64,000 nt of DNA from Chitinispirillales bacterium (GCA_031254105.1 JAIRVB010000039.1:124001-188000), one strand, 5' to 3'; shown: positions 1 through 9,235, counted from the stretch's first letter. Made by a program: numbers and translations. Notes: generated by a model not told the origin, from the letters alone.

Positions 1-2
1 CA

Positions 3-200
3 ACAAGACCCTACCGCTCAAGCCTTGGCGCGGAAGAAGCTATCAGGCGTATTGTAAAAGACAGGGGCAAGCAATTTGACCCGCAGATTGTTGATGCGTT
101 TATGGCTGTCGCGAACCGCAAAGGGTGGATCTCCGAAAAATTCGGTTCTGAGCTTAGAATTCAAAGCTCAGAGCTCAGAACTCACAACTCAGAAAAATAA
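3..200 (+). CDS. HD-GYP domain protein, C-terminal end (partial)
   Basis: Open at the left window edge. The 65 visible residues begin RPYRSSLGAEEAIRRI and continue through QFDPQIVDAFMAV, the usual end of an HD-GYP cyclic-di-GMP phosphodiesterase, where the last helices follow the metal-binding core. The catalytic HD and GYP motifs lie outside the window, so activity cannot be judged. After the domain the reading frame runs into a repetitive tail (SELRIQSSELRTHNSEK) made by an intergenic repeat; a mirror-image copy of that repeat forms the end of the convergent helicase gene. A role in c-di-GMP turnover is inferred from the family only. Confidence 0.6.
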   Translation, partial: TRPYRSSLGAEEAIRRIVKDRGKQFDPQIVDAFMAVANRKGWISEKFGSELRIQSSELRTHNSEK

Positions 201-312
201 CCGGAATACCCGCATACATTTTTTATTGCCGGTTTTATGGCGTTCCGCTCTATCCGGCGTAAAGAGAGCCTCTGTTCTGACTGAGCTCTGAGTTCTGAGC
301 TTTGAGCTCTCC
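147..312. repeat. Inverted repeat shared by two convergent gene ends
   Basis: Roughly 45-base arms at 147-193 and 268-312 are near reverse complements built from repeats of GAGCTCAGAACTCA-like words. The left arm encodes the tail of the HD-GYP protein and the right arm the tail of the helicase (GELKAQNSELSQN). The arrangement could form a hairpin between the convergent genes and may serve as a bidirectional transcription stop. Confidence 0.6.
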
Positions 313-2331
313 ATTATCAAGCTTCTCCTGCATCTGCTTAAAAAAGTCGTCAAGATAATCCATTCTCTCCTTATCCTGCCGCTGTCCTATTTTGCCGTCA
401 AGAAACTCTTCGGGGATTTCGCTTAGAAACGGGCAGGGGGTAACCGCTTTCATGTTACCTCTAAATACTTTTTGACCGGGGTATGTTAAGTAAAGCTGCT
501 TTCTCGCGCGTGTCATTCCTACGTAAAACAGCCGCCGTTCCTCTTCTATGCTGCCTTGAGCGGCAGCTCTTGGCGAGGGCATATACTCACTGTCAAGTCC
601 GGCCAGAAAAACAACCGGAAACTCAAGCCCCTTTGACTTGTGCAAAGTCATCAGAACAGCGCCGTTTTTCTTCTTGCCGTCATTTTTCTCATCCTCCTCA
701 GAAGATACAAGGGCAAGCTCATGAAGATATCCGCTAAGCGTCGGCTTTTTACGTATAAACTTATGCTCGTAGATCTCAAGGCCGTGAACCATCTCCTCAA
801 CGTTTTCTATACGCCTCCGCGCTTCTTCCTCCTCTTTGTAAGCGCGCTTGAGCAGTTCAACGTAGCCGCATTCCGAAAGTAAAGCTCTCATGGCGGATGA
901 AAGCAGCCCGCTTTCAAATTTTCCGGTATACCGTTTGTGAAAATCAATAAACTCGTCAAGCTTTCCGCTTTGTTCACCCGCTATACCCTCAATTTCGTGA
1001 TGGCGCAGCATAGCGTCCCATATGCTTATTTTTCGTAAAGACGCCAGATCATCAAGTTTCTCCATTGTAACGCTCCCCAGGCCCCTTGACGGAACTTTGA
1101 GAACCCGCTCCAAACTCAGTTCGTCATGAGGGTTTGCGAAAAAACGCATGTACGAGATTATATCCTTAATCTCCTTGCGTTCGTAAAAACTTGTCGCGCC
1201 TACTACCACGCACGGAATTTTCTTGCGCCGCAGCTCCTCTTCATACCTCCTCATCATCGAATTAGTGCGAAGGAGAATAGCGTGGCTTGTGTAATCATAT
1301 GAAGTGTGCTCATTATTATCAAATATCTTCTGCGCTATCCACTCCGCCTCGTCAACTTCATCATCTCCCTTATAATGAAATATCGGATCGCCCTCTCCGG
1401 CTGCCGCCGTGATCTCCTTGTTTTTGCGGACTCTGTTTTTAGACACTACCGCGAGAGCCCCGTTTAGTATCTGGCTGGTCGAGCGGTAATTTTTGTCAAG
1501 TACAACCGTTTTACACCCTTTATAACCGCTCGAAAACGAGATAATATTCTCAATCTGCGCCCCGCGCCACGAATAAATCCCCTGATCATCATCCCCAACC
1601 ACCATTATATTATTTGCGGGCGCGCATAAAAGAGAAGCAAGCTTCATCTGAACCGCGTTCGTATCCTGAAACTCATCTATAGATATAAACCTGTACCGCT
1701 TGCGGTACTCAGCTAAAACGGATGGACTGCTGTTTAATATTTGAAGAGGCATAAGAAGCAGGTCGTCAAAATCAACCGTTTGACGCTTAAGCAAAATCTT
1801 ATTATACGAATTGTAAACACGAAAGAGTTTGCGCTCTTCGGGATTGTCTTTGTAGTACTCATCAGGATTCAGGGACGCGTTTTTTGCCAGGCTTATACGC
1901 TGGCCGAACTCATCCGGGTCTTCACTTTTTAGCCCCCTTACACCCTCCCCCCGCATAATTCCTTTCAGCACAGCGCCGCGTTCATGTTCATCAATAATCG
2001 TAAAACTCTTCGCCAGCCCAAGAATTTTCCCATGCTCGCGCAGTATCTTCACCCCAAGGCTGTGGAATGTGCAGAGAGTCATCTTTTCCGCCGCCGCCTT
2101 TGAAGTCGCCTGGCTGACGCGCTCCTGCATCTCCCTTGCGGCCTTATTCGTAAAAGTCACGGCCAGAATCTCTTCCGGCTTACATCGCTTTTCCCCCACA
2201 AGCCGCGCTATACGCGATGTGAGCACACGCGTCTTACCGCTTCCAGCTCCGGCAAGCACAAGAAGCGGCCCCTCATTGTGGAGTACAGCCTCTTTTTGAC
2301 TGGCATTCAAGCCTTGTATATATTTAGACAT
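250..2331 (-). CDS. UvrD/Rep-family superfamily 1 DNA helicase
   Basis: A 693-residue ATP-dependent 3'-5' DNA helicase acting in replication restart and repair. Visible motifs in order: Walker A GAGSGKT (28-34), Walker B DEFQDTN (about 220), motif III GDDDQGIYSWRGA (about 246), motif IV LDKNYRST, motif V TLHKSKGLEFPVVF (about 570) and motif VI VGMTRARKQLYL (about 615). The motif III wording SWRGA is closer to Rep than to PcrA, and the length fits Rep (about 670) plus a short tail. The last 20 residues are repeat-derived rather than family sequence. No operon partner: the gene is convergent with the HD-GYP gene, and the next upstream gene, in the same direction, lies about 120 bases away. Confidence 0.93.
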   Translation of the reverse strand: MSKYIQGLNASQKEAVLHNEGPLLVLAGAGSGKTRVLTSRIARLVGEKRCKPEEILAVTFTNKAAREMQERVSQATSKAAAEKMTLCTFHSLGVKILREHGKILGLAKSFTIIDEHERGAVLKGIMRGEGVRGLKSEDPDEFGQRISLAKNASLNPDEYYKDNPEERKLFRVYNSYNKILLKRQTVDFDDLLLMPLQILNSSPSVLAEYRKRYRFISIDEFQDTNAVQMKLASLLCAPANNIMVVGDDDQGIYSWRGAQIENIISFSSGYKGCKTVVLDKNYRSTSQILNGALAVVSKNRVRKNKEITAAAGEGDPIFHYKGDDEVDEAEWIAQKIFDNNEHTSYDYTSHAILLRTNSMMRRYEEELRRKKIPCVVVGATSFYERKEIKDIISYMRFFANPHDELSLERVLKVPSRGLGSVTMEKLDDLASLRKISIWDAMLRHHEIEGIAGEQSGKLDEFIDFHKRYTGKFESGLLSSAMRALLSECGYVELLKRAYKEEEEARRRIENVEEMVHGLEIYEHKFIRKKPTLSGYLHELALVSSEEDEKNDGKKKNGAVLMTLHKSKGLEFPVVFLAGLDSEYMPSPRAAAQGSIEEERRLFYVGMTRARKQLYLTYPGQKVFRGNMKAVTPCPFLSEIPEEFLDGKIGQRQDKERMDYLDDFFKQMQEKLDNGELKAQNSELSQNRGSLYAG

Positions 2332-2451
2332 TTTTAGTCAGCTTTCTTTCATTTGGTATAGATCAGGTATTGGGAATATAATCTATTAATTTTCTGTCAG
2401 GCGAAGTTAATTAAGGTGATTGACTACGCGCGCAAGATGTGGGGAAGTTAT

Positions 2452-2862
2452 TCAACCGCTCTTCTGCTGTGCGGTTATGTACTCTTTCACAGCCGTTAAG
2501 AATTCCCGCGCGTTTTCAATTTGAGTGGACACTTCATCTTTTGAAACAATGTAGAAGTCTTTATAATCGCTTTCAACACGGATTTCAAAAGCGTCTATGA
2601 TAATATCAGAATATTTCACAGGGAACGTACCGGTATTTATGTATCTTTGGCGGAAAGCGGAGATTATGCCGGAATGCCGTTTGGAATCAAATCTCTCAAA
2701 AGCCAGAACAGCCCGCATTGAGTGAAAAATGCAGTAATATGAACGGTTAGCGGCGTCTTTGAAAAAACCCGCGTTCATATTTATCTCCGCTACCTGCAAG
2801 CATTTCATTGCTTGATCAAGGCGGAAAGAGGCCAGATCCGAAGGGTCAGTATCCTCAGGCAT
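2452..2862 (-). CDS. HEPN domain protein (toxin or partner of MNT)
   Basis: A 136-residue all-helical HEPN protein. The N-terminal half (LDQAMKCLQVAEINMNAGFFKDAANRSYYCIFHSMRAVL) is typical: a helix with AANRSYY, then FHSMRA. The C-terminal half has the R-x3-DYKDFY segment seen in this HEPN subgroup instead of the RxxxxH ribonuclease motif, so RNase activity is doubtful. Its start overlaps the end of the upstream nucleotidyltransferase gene by 8 bases, which indicates translational coupling. The pair matches the HEPN/MNT (HepT/MntA-like) toxin-antitoxin arrangement, in which the nucleotidyltransferase modifies and silences HEPN. Which partner is toxic here is inferred. Confidence 0.85.
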   Translation of the reverse strand: MPEDTDPSDLASFRLDQAMKCLQVAEINMNAGFFKDAANRSYYCIFHSMRAVLAFERFDSKRHSGIISAFRQRYINTGTFPVKYSDIIIDAFEIRVESDYKDFYIVSKDEVSTQIENAREFLTAVKEYITAQQKSG

Positions 2863-3196
2863 ATAGTTCCACCCCCTCTTTTTGTACGTTCATATAAAAC
2901 GGCAATACATTTATCCAATTATAAAAATTACTACTGCATGTTACACTCAAACAGACAAGAACATTATATTCCAAATCTATATGATCCATCAAACCGCGTA
3001 TTTTACGGCGTGTCTTGCTTTCTTCTTCCAACGCGATATCGGCAAGTATCATAATATCAATATCTGAATCCTCGCGGTAGTCTCCACGGGCGTAAGAGCC
3101 GAAGAGTACTACTTTTTCTAATTTGCCGCCCAACACCTCTTTGGCCGCGATGCAAATCTTTTTTGTTATAGTCTCAAGTACTGTTTTATCACACAT
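2855..3196 (-). CDS. Minimal nucleotidyltransferase (MNT), antitoxin-like
   Basis: A short nucleotidyltransferase with the signature GSYARGDYREDSDIDIMI, containing the Gly-Ser of the pol-beta fold and the two metal-binding aspartates (DSDID). An ATG at 3196 is chosen because GGAG sits about 6-9 bases upstream and the family begins there; the frame also runs further upstream to 3289 but without family sequence. Two bonds to the downstream HEPN gene are seen: an 8-base overlap and identical strand. By analogy with MntA it would transfer AMP to its HEPN partner. The C-terminal region (NWINVLPFYMNVQKEGVELY) is normal for the family. Confidence 0.85.
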   Translation of the reverse strand: MCDKTVLETITKKICIAAKEVLGGKLEKVVLFGSYARGDYREDSDIDIMILADIALEEESKTRRKIRGLMDHIDLEYNVLVCLSVTCSSNFYNWINVLPFYMNVQKEGVELYA

Positions 3197-3337
3197 AGGA
3201 TTCTCCGGTGAGTAAAGGCTCCGCGTTAATGTAATATACCGCATTTTGTGAGCCATGGCAAGAAAACATTGAGTTCTCCCCACTCTCATCCTGTCAGGCG
3301 GATTCTCAAGACTAATCGGTAACTGCTGCGGGTAGGG

Positions 3338-3610
3338 TCAAAAATTACGGCGGCAATTCATAAACGTCTCGGGTTCTATGTTTATTATACGGTCAGGCAT
3401 TGGAAGATAAGGTTGATAATATATAAGAGTAGTAGTATTTTCTTGTTCAGGTATGGTTTTTATAAAATATAAAGTGTTTTTAGCGTCTGAAATGTATAGT
3501 TTTGTGAGTTCCGGCCGTTTAATGTTTTGGTGGAAATAATTCAGGTAAAAGCCCCTCTTCTTCTTGATATCCGCAATACAAAATATGTTCGCGTTTCTCC
3601 TCTTAACTAT
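3338..3610 (-). pseudogene. Unrecognised coding remnant without a start
   Basis: Reverse-strand frame open for 91 codons between two stops in an otherwise gene-free stretch. The translation (for example CIADIKKKRGFYLNYFHQ, then LYISDAKNTLYFIKTIPEQE) has protein-like composition, but no ATG, GTG or TTG near its beginning. I do not recognise the family. It lies upstream of the MNT gene and next to the repeat-flanked GxxExxY gene, a position where gene debris is common. It may be the C-terminal end of a displaced gene, or chance. Confidence 0.35.
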
Positions 3611-3824
3611 TTAGATTGTGTAAAATAGACGGAAAAAGGAAAATCGCGCCCTGAGATTTATGCTGAATTGTATCTGGATTTTATAGAAAATAATATATGA
3701 GTATATATCATTGTGTTATCATTGTATATTCAAGTATTTTTTTCTTGTAATGGTATTGTGCGATAGTTATATTGTATGCTAAGGCTGTTACATATAGAGG
3801 GTGCGGCGCAACAACTGTCTTGAC

Positions 3825-4323
3825 GGGGATTTATATGATTTGTGTGATTTTTATGATTAGGAGTATCAGGAGTAATTAGTTAGTGATGGTTAATGAGCAG
3901 TATAAGTATTCGGAGTTGACATCTAAGATTATTGGGTGCGCTATGGCTGTTCATAAAGTGTTGGGTAATGGGTTTCAGGAAGTGATTTATCAGAGAGCCT
4001 TAGCAATAGAATTTGGGTTGGTGGGTATTCGGTTTCAGAGGGAATTTGAAATGCCTGTTTATTATAAAGAAAAACGAATCGGTACGCGGCGGGTTGATTT
4101 TCTTGTTGAAGAAATAATCTCAGTAGAATTAAAGGCCGCTACAAATTTAGAAGATAGACATTTTGCGCAAGCAATTAATTATTTAGAAGCCTATAACTTA
4201 GAAATTGGATTGCTGATAAACTTTGGGGAAATGAGCTTGAAGTTTAAACGGCTGACAAATAAAAAGTTTAAGGGTTTGCAGTTGAAATCATAGTAATCAT
4301 AAAAATCAAATGAATCATAGTCA
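3825..4323. repeat. Inverted repeat flanks around a GxxExxY gene
   Basis: Left flank 3825-3862 is a run of TGATTT/TTATGATT words and right flank 4294-4323 is its approximate reverse complement; the innermost 14 bases (AATCATAAAAATCA on the right) match exactly. The gene sits alone between them. The second GxxExxY gene of the window is bounded by similar tandem words, suggesting that gene and flanks travel together. Confidence 0.55.
3883..4293 (+). CDS. GxxExxY family protein
   Basis: A 136-residue protein of the GxxExxY family, named for the motif seen here as GNGFQEVIY. The C-terminal half has RRVDFLVEEIISVELKA, an Asp followed by Glu-x-Lys in beta strands, a PD-(D/E)XK nuclease-like pattern, then a helix and GLLINFG. 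The function of the family is not established; members are small, multi-copy and usually isolated. Start: GTG at 3883 lies 10 bases after AGGAG, and an ATG follows one codon later; either is possible. The gene is bracketed by inverted repeats. A paralogue lies at 19802-20197, on the other strand. Confidence 0.85.
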   Translation: MMVNEQYKYSELTSKIIGCAMAVHKVLGNGFQEVIYQRALAIEFGLVGIRFQREFEMPVYYKEKRIGTRRVDFLVEEIISVELKAATNLEDRHFAQAINYLEAYNLEIGLLINFGEMSLKFKRLTNKKFKGLQLKS

Positions 4324-4499
4324 GGACAATGGTAGAAAGTAGAATATTGTAAACAATCTGATATGATAAGAAGCAGATATTAACCGAAAAGAGAGTATTT
4401 GCAGCATCATCTTCTGAAGCTAAACAAGAAGACCTGTTTATTAGGGTAAGGTATAATATATTGCGCAAAACTATTGACACTATCGAAAAAAACTAATAA

Positions 4500-5516
4500 T
4501 TAAAACTGTTCAGAGTACGCGGAAGCAGGAATATATTTACTATTCTCCCACGCGCCAATAATAGCCTCAATAAGCCTGTCCTCCGCCATATCGATCTGCC
4601 TGCGCCGCGGGTCTTCCATAAACCAATCTACAGATTCTTTGATTGCGGCGGAGAAGCTTTTTTCGCACTTAAACCCGGGGGCAAATTTTTTGATTTTAGA
4701 GTTATCAAATACCCCGGGTTCTCTTTTGTCGCCCATGAGCATTCCTCTGGCGTCGGGGTATACTTTCGCTATGAACTCAGAGGGGATGTGTACAGGTTTT
4801 ATACTTGCGCCGAGAGCTTTGCCAAGCTCTTCGTAGATAGCGTTCCAGCTGAGAGTTTCATCACTTGTGATGTGGAACGCTTCTCCGATTGCGTTTTTGT
4901 TGCCCACAAGACCAACAAAACCTTTGGCAAAGTCTGATGACGCGGTAAGCGTCCACAGCGATTCTCCCTTGTCGTGAATGATGAACGGTTTACCGTTTTT
5001 TATTCGGGAAGAGACTGTAAAACCGCATCCGTTAATGGGCGAGGGGATCCAGGTTTGGCCGAAAGTATGCGATGGCCGTACAATCGTTACGGGAAAATCA
5101 TCCCCGTGAATTGACTCCAGATACTCTTCACAGGCGATTTTGTCCTGCGCGTAAGGCCAGAACGGATTACCCCTTGGTGTATCTTCGGTTACAGGGATTT
5201 TTGCGTGCGGTTTCTGATAAACCGTAGCGCTTGAAATAAAAATGAACTGCTCTGTTTTCCCGCGGAGCGCCCTGTAACCGGCGCGGCAGTGCGCGGGTGT
5301 AAAAGCCATAAAATCTATTGCCGCGTCAACACTTATATCTTTGAGGCAATTTTGCAGTTCTCCGTCATTAAATTTATTCGCTTTTATGTGACGGCATCCG
5401 GCCGGAACAGGACGGCTGCCGGAGCTCAGAATTGTAATCTCATGCCCCATTGAGTAGAGTTGTGAGGTAACTTCTGACGATATGTTGCCTGTGCCGCCAA
5501 TGATTAGAATCCGCAT
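4500..5516 (-). CDS. NAD-dependent epimerase/dehydratase family protein
   Basis: A 338-residue extended short-chain dehydrogenase. The N-terminus MRILIIGGTGNISSEVTSQL gives the Rossmann glycine motif GGTGxxS; the downstream ISSATVY and PYAQDKIACEEYL segments supply the catalytic Ser and a Y-x3-K-like pair (YAQDK). Family members act on nucleotide sugars or related carbonyl substrates; the substrate cannot be read from sequence. A second family member (22987-23904) is only distantly similar. It stands alone, with about 170 bases to the next gene upstream and a gene on the opposite strand downstream. Confidence 0.85.
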   Translation of the reverse strand: MRILIIGGTGNISSEVTSQLYSMGHEITILSSGSRPVPAGCRHIKANKFNDGELQNCLKDISVDAAIDFMAFTPAHCRAGYRALRGKTEQFIFISSATVYQKPHAKIPVTEDTPRGNPFWPYAQDKIACEEYLESIHGDDFPVTIVRPSHTFGQTWIPSPINGCGFTVSSRIKNGKPFIIHDKGESLWTLTASSDFAKGFVGLVGNKNAIGEAFHITSDETLSWNAIYEELGKALGASIKPVHIPSEFIAKVYPDARGMLMGDKREPGVFDNSKIKKFAPGFKCEKSFSAAIKESVDWFMEDPRRRQIDMAEDRLIEAIIGAWENSKYIPASAYSEQF

Positions 5517-5686
5517 AAATTTAATATAAAACCGGCGCTTGAGGCTTGTAAATGTTTTTTAGCGGAGATTATCACCGTGCGGCAGGTATGTTGCAAACCG
5601 GCGCGTCTGCTCCATATAACTTTTAATTAAGGTAATTAAATGACGGTGAAGCCGGCGGCTGAAGATACCTCACGCAAAAATACCAT

Positions 5687-8014
5687 TCAGGTTGGAGTGT
5701 TCACGATTTTTTTCGTATTATAATCTGTTATTAAGCAGGCGTTTATTACTCCCCGCGGCGTATTGGCCGTTTCTTTCTCCTCCTCATAAAACACCGCTCT
5801 GTTGCGTCCCTCTTTCTTGGCGCGGTAAAGCGCTTTGTCCGCGTTGCCGGTAGCGGTATTAATATCTTTAATTTTAGGGGTGACAAGCGCGATTCCAAAG
5901 CTTGCGCTGACCTGTATTTGCGTCTCTTCGAATTTTACGGGGGAACGGCAAATCTCCTTGCGTATGCGTTCAACCGCTGCCAAAACATTTTCCTTGTCGA
6001 TGTCCGGCATGAGTATTATAAATTCTTCTCCTCCGTAGCGTCCGAAAACATCATAGGGCCTGATTGCGTTTTTAACTCTTTGAGTGGTTTCCTTAAGTAC
6101 CTTATCACCCGCTAAATGCCCATGTGTGTCGTTGACCTGTTTGAAATGGTCAAGGTCGAAGATGATCACAAAACTTTCGCTTTCCGTACGCATCGACCGT
6201 TCGATATGCGTGAGGCAGAGTTCGATAAAATGGCGGCGGTTGCAGATATCGGTAAGGGCGTCGTTGTTGGCGGCATTTTTTAATTTTTCGCCCATTCGCA
6301 GAGTCTTTAAAAACAAGAATACGGTGACTGCGAGGATAGCCAGAATAACACTGAGAAAAACTGTCATTATAAGAGCGCGCTGTTCCGCGTACTTTTTTGA
6401 ATAATCAAAAGATTTACCTGTCCAGACGCTCTCAATGGCGCTTGTGTTCACAAAGCTTTGCGCCTTGTTTATAATGCCCTGTAAAACCACCTCATCTTTG
6501 TCGAATCCAAAGTAGGAGTCAAGCGTTTCGGCAAGTTTGAAATTTACTCTTAGACCGGTTTTTTCGCGGTAATTCGTTTGCGCTAAAAGCGTATATTCCG
6601 ATCCCATCACCAAATCGATTTTCCTGCTCTCAAGCGCGTCCATGCAGTCAAACTGAAAGGGGAAGGTTACAAGATTGCTGCTGTTAAAAAACCGTTTGTA
6701 AGCGTCAATTTTGCCGGAACTCTCCATTATGCCCACAGGCATATGCGCTATCTGGTAGCTTGTGACTTCCGGAAAATCCGCCCTTGACAAAATGGCATAA
6801 TTGCAGCTTGCGTATGGAGCGCCGCTGAACAAAAACGGCTCTTTTTCATCCTCTGTTTTTATAAGATGCCCGATCATTTGAATCTCGCCTGCTTTAAACA
6901 TCTCCAAAGTTTCGGACCACTTGCCGCTTTGCGATTTGACAGGTTTAAACTTCAAACCTGTAAGTTTGCTTATTTCTGTCAGCACGTCTATTGCAATGCC
7001 CTGAAAGCTGTTCTCTTTTTTGTTGTAAAAATCAGTAGGGTAGTTATCTGTCTCAAAGGCGACTAAAATTGTGGAAGCGTTGTTTAAATAATCTTTTTCG
7101 TGAGCCTCAAAAGAGTTGTATAATTTATTTTTGTTGTACCGGAATTCTCCTTTTTTGTAAAGTTCATACAGCTTCCTGGCTCCGCCCGCCGCTAGATATT
7201 TATTAAAGACCGAAATGACCGGTTCAAGATCTTGGTTAAGGGAGGTCATGGAAACCGGAGAGTTTACAAGTGTAAAAAAAAGCTTTGACCGTACATGCGG
7301 GTACTCGTCAAAAACGGGATCCGCGGTAGCTTCATCGACAAACGCGTCTATTCCGCCCCGCTTTGACCCAAGGTTTATCATATCAGCGGCTGATTTGTAG
7401 TTTGATATTGTATTCACGCTTTTGAATGTAAGCTTTGGGTACGCCCTTCTGATATCATCTTCAGTAGTGGTTTCCTCTAAAAAGCCGAGTGTAAGTCCAT
7501 TTAAGTCCTTTTCAGTTTTAATAACTGATTCTGCATCTGTAAATATTCTTAAAAGCCTCTCCGCGATAGGTTCCGACATTATGAAACCTTTTTCCACACG
7601 CTCGTTGGTCGGCGTCAGTTCTCCGGTAAAATCGATCTCTCTTAATTCGAGGGCGCCTTTGATGTGATTCCCATTCTCATCCTCATGGCCCATTATTTCA
7701 TCCCACTCACGCAAATGTACTTCAAACTCTATCCCGAAAAGCCCTGTCAGAAGTTTACACAAAAGCGGGGTAAAACCGTCAAAAGATCCATCCGCCGATT
7801 CAAATGCTTCTACCGACGGCATAGCGGCGTAAATGAATTTCCGCCCTGATTTTTTCAGATTTTCAATCGCGTTTATTTCCTGAGGCAAAACACCCGGTAT
7901 ATCTTGATATTTCTTAATTTTTTCGAATTCAAACAGCGGCGCTGATGATGATAGACCCACCAGTAAGATTATAGAAAGTGATATCAGGGCGAGAGCCGCC
8001 AGGAGGTGTTTCAT
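5687..8014 (-). CDS. Membrane diguanylate cyclase with two periplasmic solute-binding domains
   Basis: A 775-residue sensor. Order: N-terminal signal/anchor (LLAALALISLSIILLVGL); two tandem family-3 solute-binding domains (about 40-275 and 310-540, each with AAADMINLG- or FKAGEIQMIG-like segments); a transmembrane helix (about 545-572); then a GGDEF domain with FDLDHFKQVNDTHGHLAGD and the active-site loop RYGGEEFIILMPD (about 660). The intact GGEEF supports synthesis of c-di-GMP, controlled by a ligand bound in the periplasm, probably an amino acid or similar small molecule (inferred). The gene stands alone. A short repeat-derived stretch follows the GGDEF domain. Confidence 0.9.
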   Translation of the reverse strand: MKHLLAALALISLSIILLVGLSSSAPLFEFEKIKKYQDIPGVLPQEINAIENLKKSGRKFIYAAMPSVEAFESADGSFDGFTPLLCKLLTGLFGIEFEVHLREWDEIMGHEDENGNHIKGALELREIDFTGELTPTNERVEKGFIMSEPIAERLLRIFTDAESVIKTEKDLNGLTLGFLEETTTEDDIRRAYPKLTFKSVNTISNYKSAADMINLGSKRGGIDAFVDEATADPVFDEYPHVRSKLFFTLVNSPVSMTSLNQDLEPVISVFNKYLAAGGARKLYELYKKGEFRYNKNKLYNSFEAHEKDYLNNASTILVAFETDNYPTDFYNKKENSFQGIAIDVLTEISKLTGLKFKPVKSQSGKWSETLEMFKAGEIQMIGHLIKTEDEKEPFLFSGAPYASCNYAILSRADFPEVTSYQIAHMPVGIMESSGKIDAYKRFFNSSNLVTFPFQFDCMDALESRKIDLVMGSEYTLLAQTNYREKTGLRVNFKLAETLDSYFGFDKDEVVLQGIINKAQSFVNTSAIESVWTGKSFDYSKKYAEQRALIMTVFLSVILAILAVTVFLFLKTLRMGEKLKNAANNDALTDICNRRHFIELCLTHIERSMRTESESFVIIFDLDHFKQVNDTHGHLAGDKVLKETTQRVKNAIRPYDVFGRYGGEEFIILMPDIDKENVLAAVERIRKEICRSPVKFEETQIQVSASFGIALVTPKIKDINTATGNADKALYRAKKEGRNRAVFYEEEKETANTPRGVINACLITDYNTKKIVNTPT

Positions 8015-8175
8015 GCTTTTCTCTTGTTGTCAAAATGTTACGCGTGAGAGCAATTTGCTGTATGGATAATAGAAATATAACACGGTTTGCATTGGTTTCG
8101 CAAAGTTAGCAGGGTTGAATGAATGCAAAGGGTGTGCCGGGGTACTATAATAATTCAACTTCAAAATAAACTTCA

Positions 8176-8254
8176 AAATAGATGTTCGAATGCAGAAATA
8201 AAAGATCAGATCACCTCATTTCTGCATTCTGCCATCTATTTCTGCATTAATAAA
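8176..8254. repeat. Dispersed TGCAGAAAT repeat with hairpin potential
   Basis: In the 350-base gap between the cyclase and sigma genes. It contains AAATAGATGTTCGAATGCAG, then inverted copies (TTTCTGCATTCTGC, ATTTCTGCATTA). A closely similar copy sits at 14751-14843 and shorter ones near 11005-11045 and 31637-31656. I see no gene in the rest of this gap. Confidence 0.6.
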
Positions 8255-8349
8255 ACTCTTTTCAAGTAGAATGACGTTATATATATAACGGGGAGTAAAA
8301 AAAGTCGAGCTGCTTCTTATGCTGAAAAATTCCGGTGAAAAATGAGAAA

Positions 8350-8373
8350 GGCCCTAAGGAATTCTTTAAGGCC
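8350..8373 (-). terminator. Terminator overlapping the sigma factor stop codon
   Basis: On the minus strand GGCCTTAAAG pairs with CCTTAGGGCC around a four-base loop, followed by TTTCTCATTTTT. The hairpin includes the last codons and stop of the sigma factor gene, an economical rho-independent terminator. Confidence 0.65.
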
Positions 8374-9235
8374 CTTTAAAATTATCCAACCGTTTGCACC
8401 GCGAACCCTGTTTCAGCCGTTTGAGAGCTTTTTCTTTTATCTGTCTTACCCTTTCGCGTGTCAGGTTGAATCTTAAACCGATCTCTTCAAGCGTGTATGC
8501 GGTTTCCTCGCCGATTCCAAAGTAAAGCTTTACCACTTCCCGCTCTCTCTCTGTGAGCGTTTCCAAAACTGTATCTACTTCAGAGTGCAGGGAGATGTCA
8601 AGCATACCGTTTTCGGGGCTTTCTATCTGCTCATCCTGCAGGATATCAAGCAGCTTTGAATCGTCGCCGTGTTGAAGCGGAGCGTCTAAAGAGAAGTGGT
8701 TGTTGCCGATTTTTATCGTTTCATGCACTTCGCTGCTGTCGATTTTAAGCTCTTCGGCTATCTCATCCGCGCTTGGGGGGCGGTTGTATTTTTGCTCAAG
8801 TTTGCCCTGAACCATCCCTATTTTATGAATGGCGCCCACGCGGTTAAGCGGCAGTTTTACGATTCTTGACTGCTCCGCCAAAGCCTGTAAAATAGCCTGA
8901 CGGATCCACCATACGGCATACGAGATAAATTTGAAATTCTTTTTTTCGTCAAATCTTTTGGCTGCCCTTATTAATCCTAAGTTTCCTTCATTTATCAAAT
9001 CTATGAGAGGCAGCCCCTGATTTTGATAGTTGCGGCTGACGCTGACCACGAAGCGCAGGTTTGATTTGACTAATTTATCAAGCGCCGCGCGGTCTCCGCT
9101 GCGGATGCGAACCGCAAGCGTTGCTTCTTCTTCGATGGGCAGAGCTTTAAATCTGCTTATCTCCCTAAGGTAGAGTTCAAGGGCTCCTCCGTCATTTACT
9201 ATCACACGTGATGTATTCTGATCTTTTGATGCCAT
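8366..9235 (-). CDS. RNA polymerase sigma-70 family factor, RpoD/RpoS-like short form
   Basis: About 289 residues from ATG 9235, where MASKDQNTSRVIVND precedes the family region. The frame extends upstream to 9367, but that part is repeat/hairpin sequence. Regions seen: 1.2 (ALELYLREISRFKALP), 2 (NLRFVVSVSRNYQNQGLPL, then LINEGNLGLIRAAKRFD and KFISYAVWWIRQAILQAL), 3 and 4 (LTEREREVVKLYFGIG, then YTLEEIGLRFNLTRERVRQI). Region 1.1 is absent and the length fits the short housekeeping sigma of Bacteroidota and Fibrobacterota. Whether it is the primary factor or a stress paralogue cannot be settled. It ends in a terminator overlapping its stop. Confidence 0.92.
   Translation of the reverse strand: MASKDQNTSRVIVNDGGALELYLREISRFKALPIEEEATLAVRIRSGDRAALDKLVKSNLRFVVSVSRNYQNQGLPLIDLINEGNLGLIRAAKRFDEKKNFKFISYAVWWIRQAILQALAEQSRIVKLPLNRVGAIHKIGMVQGKLEQKYNRPPSADEIAEELKIDSSEVHETIKIGNNHFSLDAPLQHGDDSKLLDILQDEQIESPENGMLDISLHSEVDTVLETLTEREREVVKLYFGIGEETAYTLEEIGLRFNLTRERVRQIKEKALKRLKQGSRCKRLDNFKGP

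Noticed and set aside
4268-4480. Minus-strand 70-codon frame
   Set aside because: Composition-driven frame in AT-rich repeat-flank DNA with no family character.
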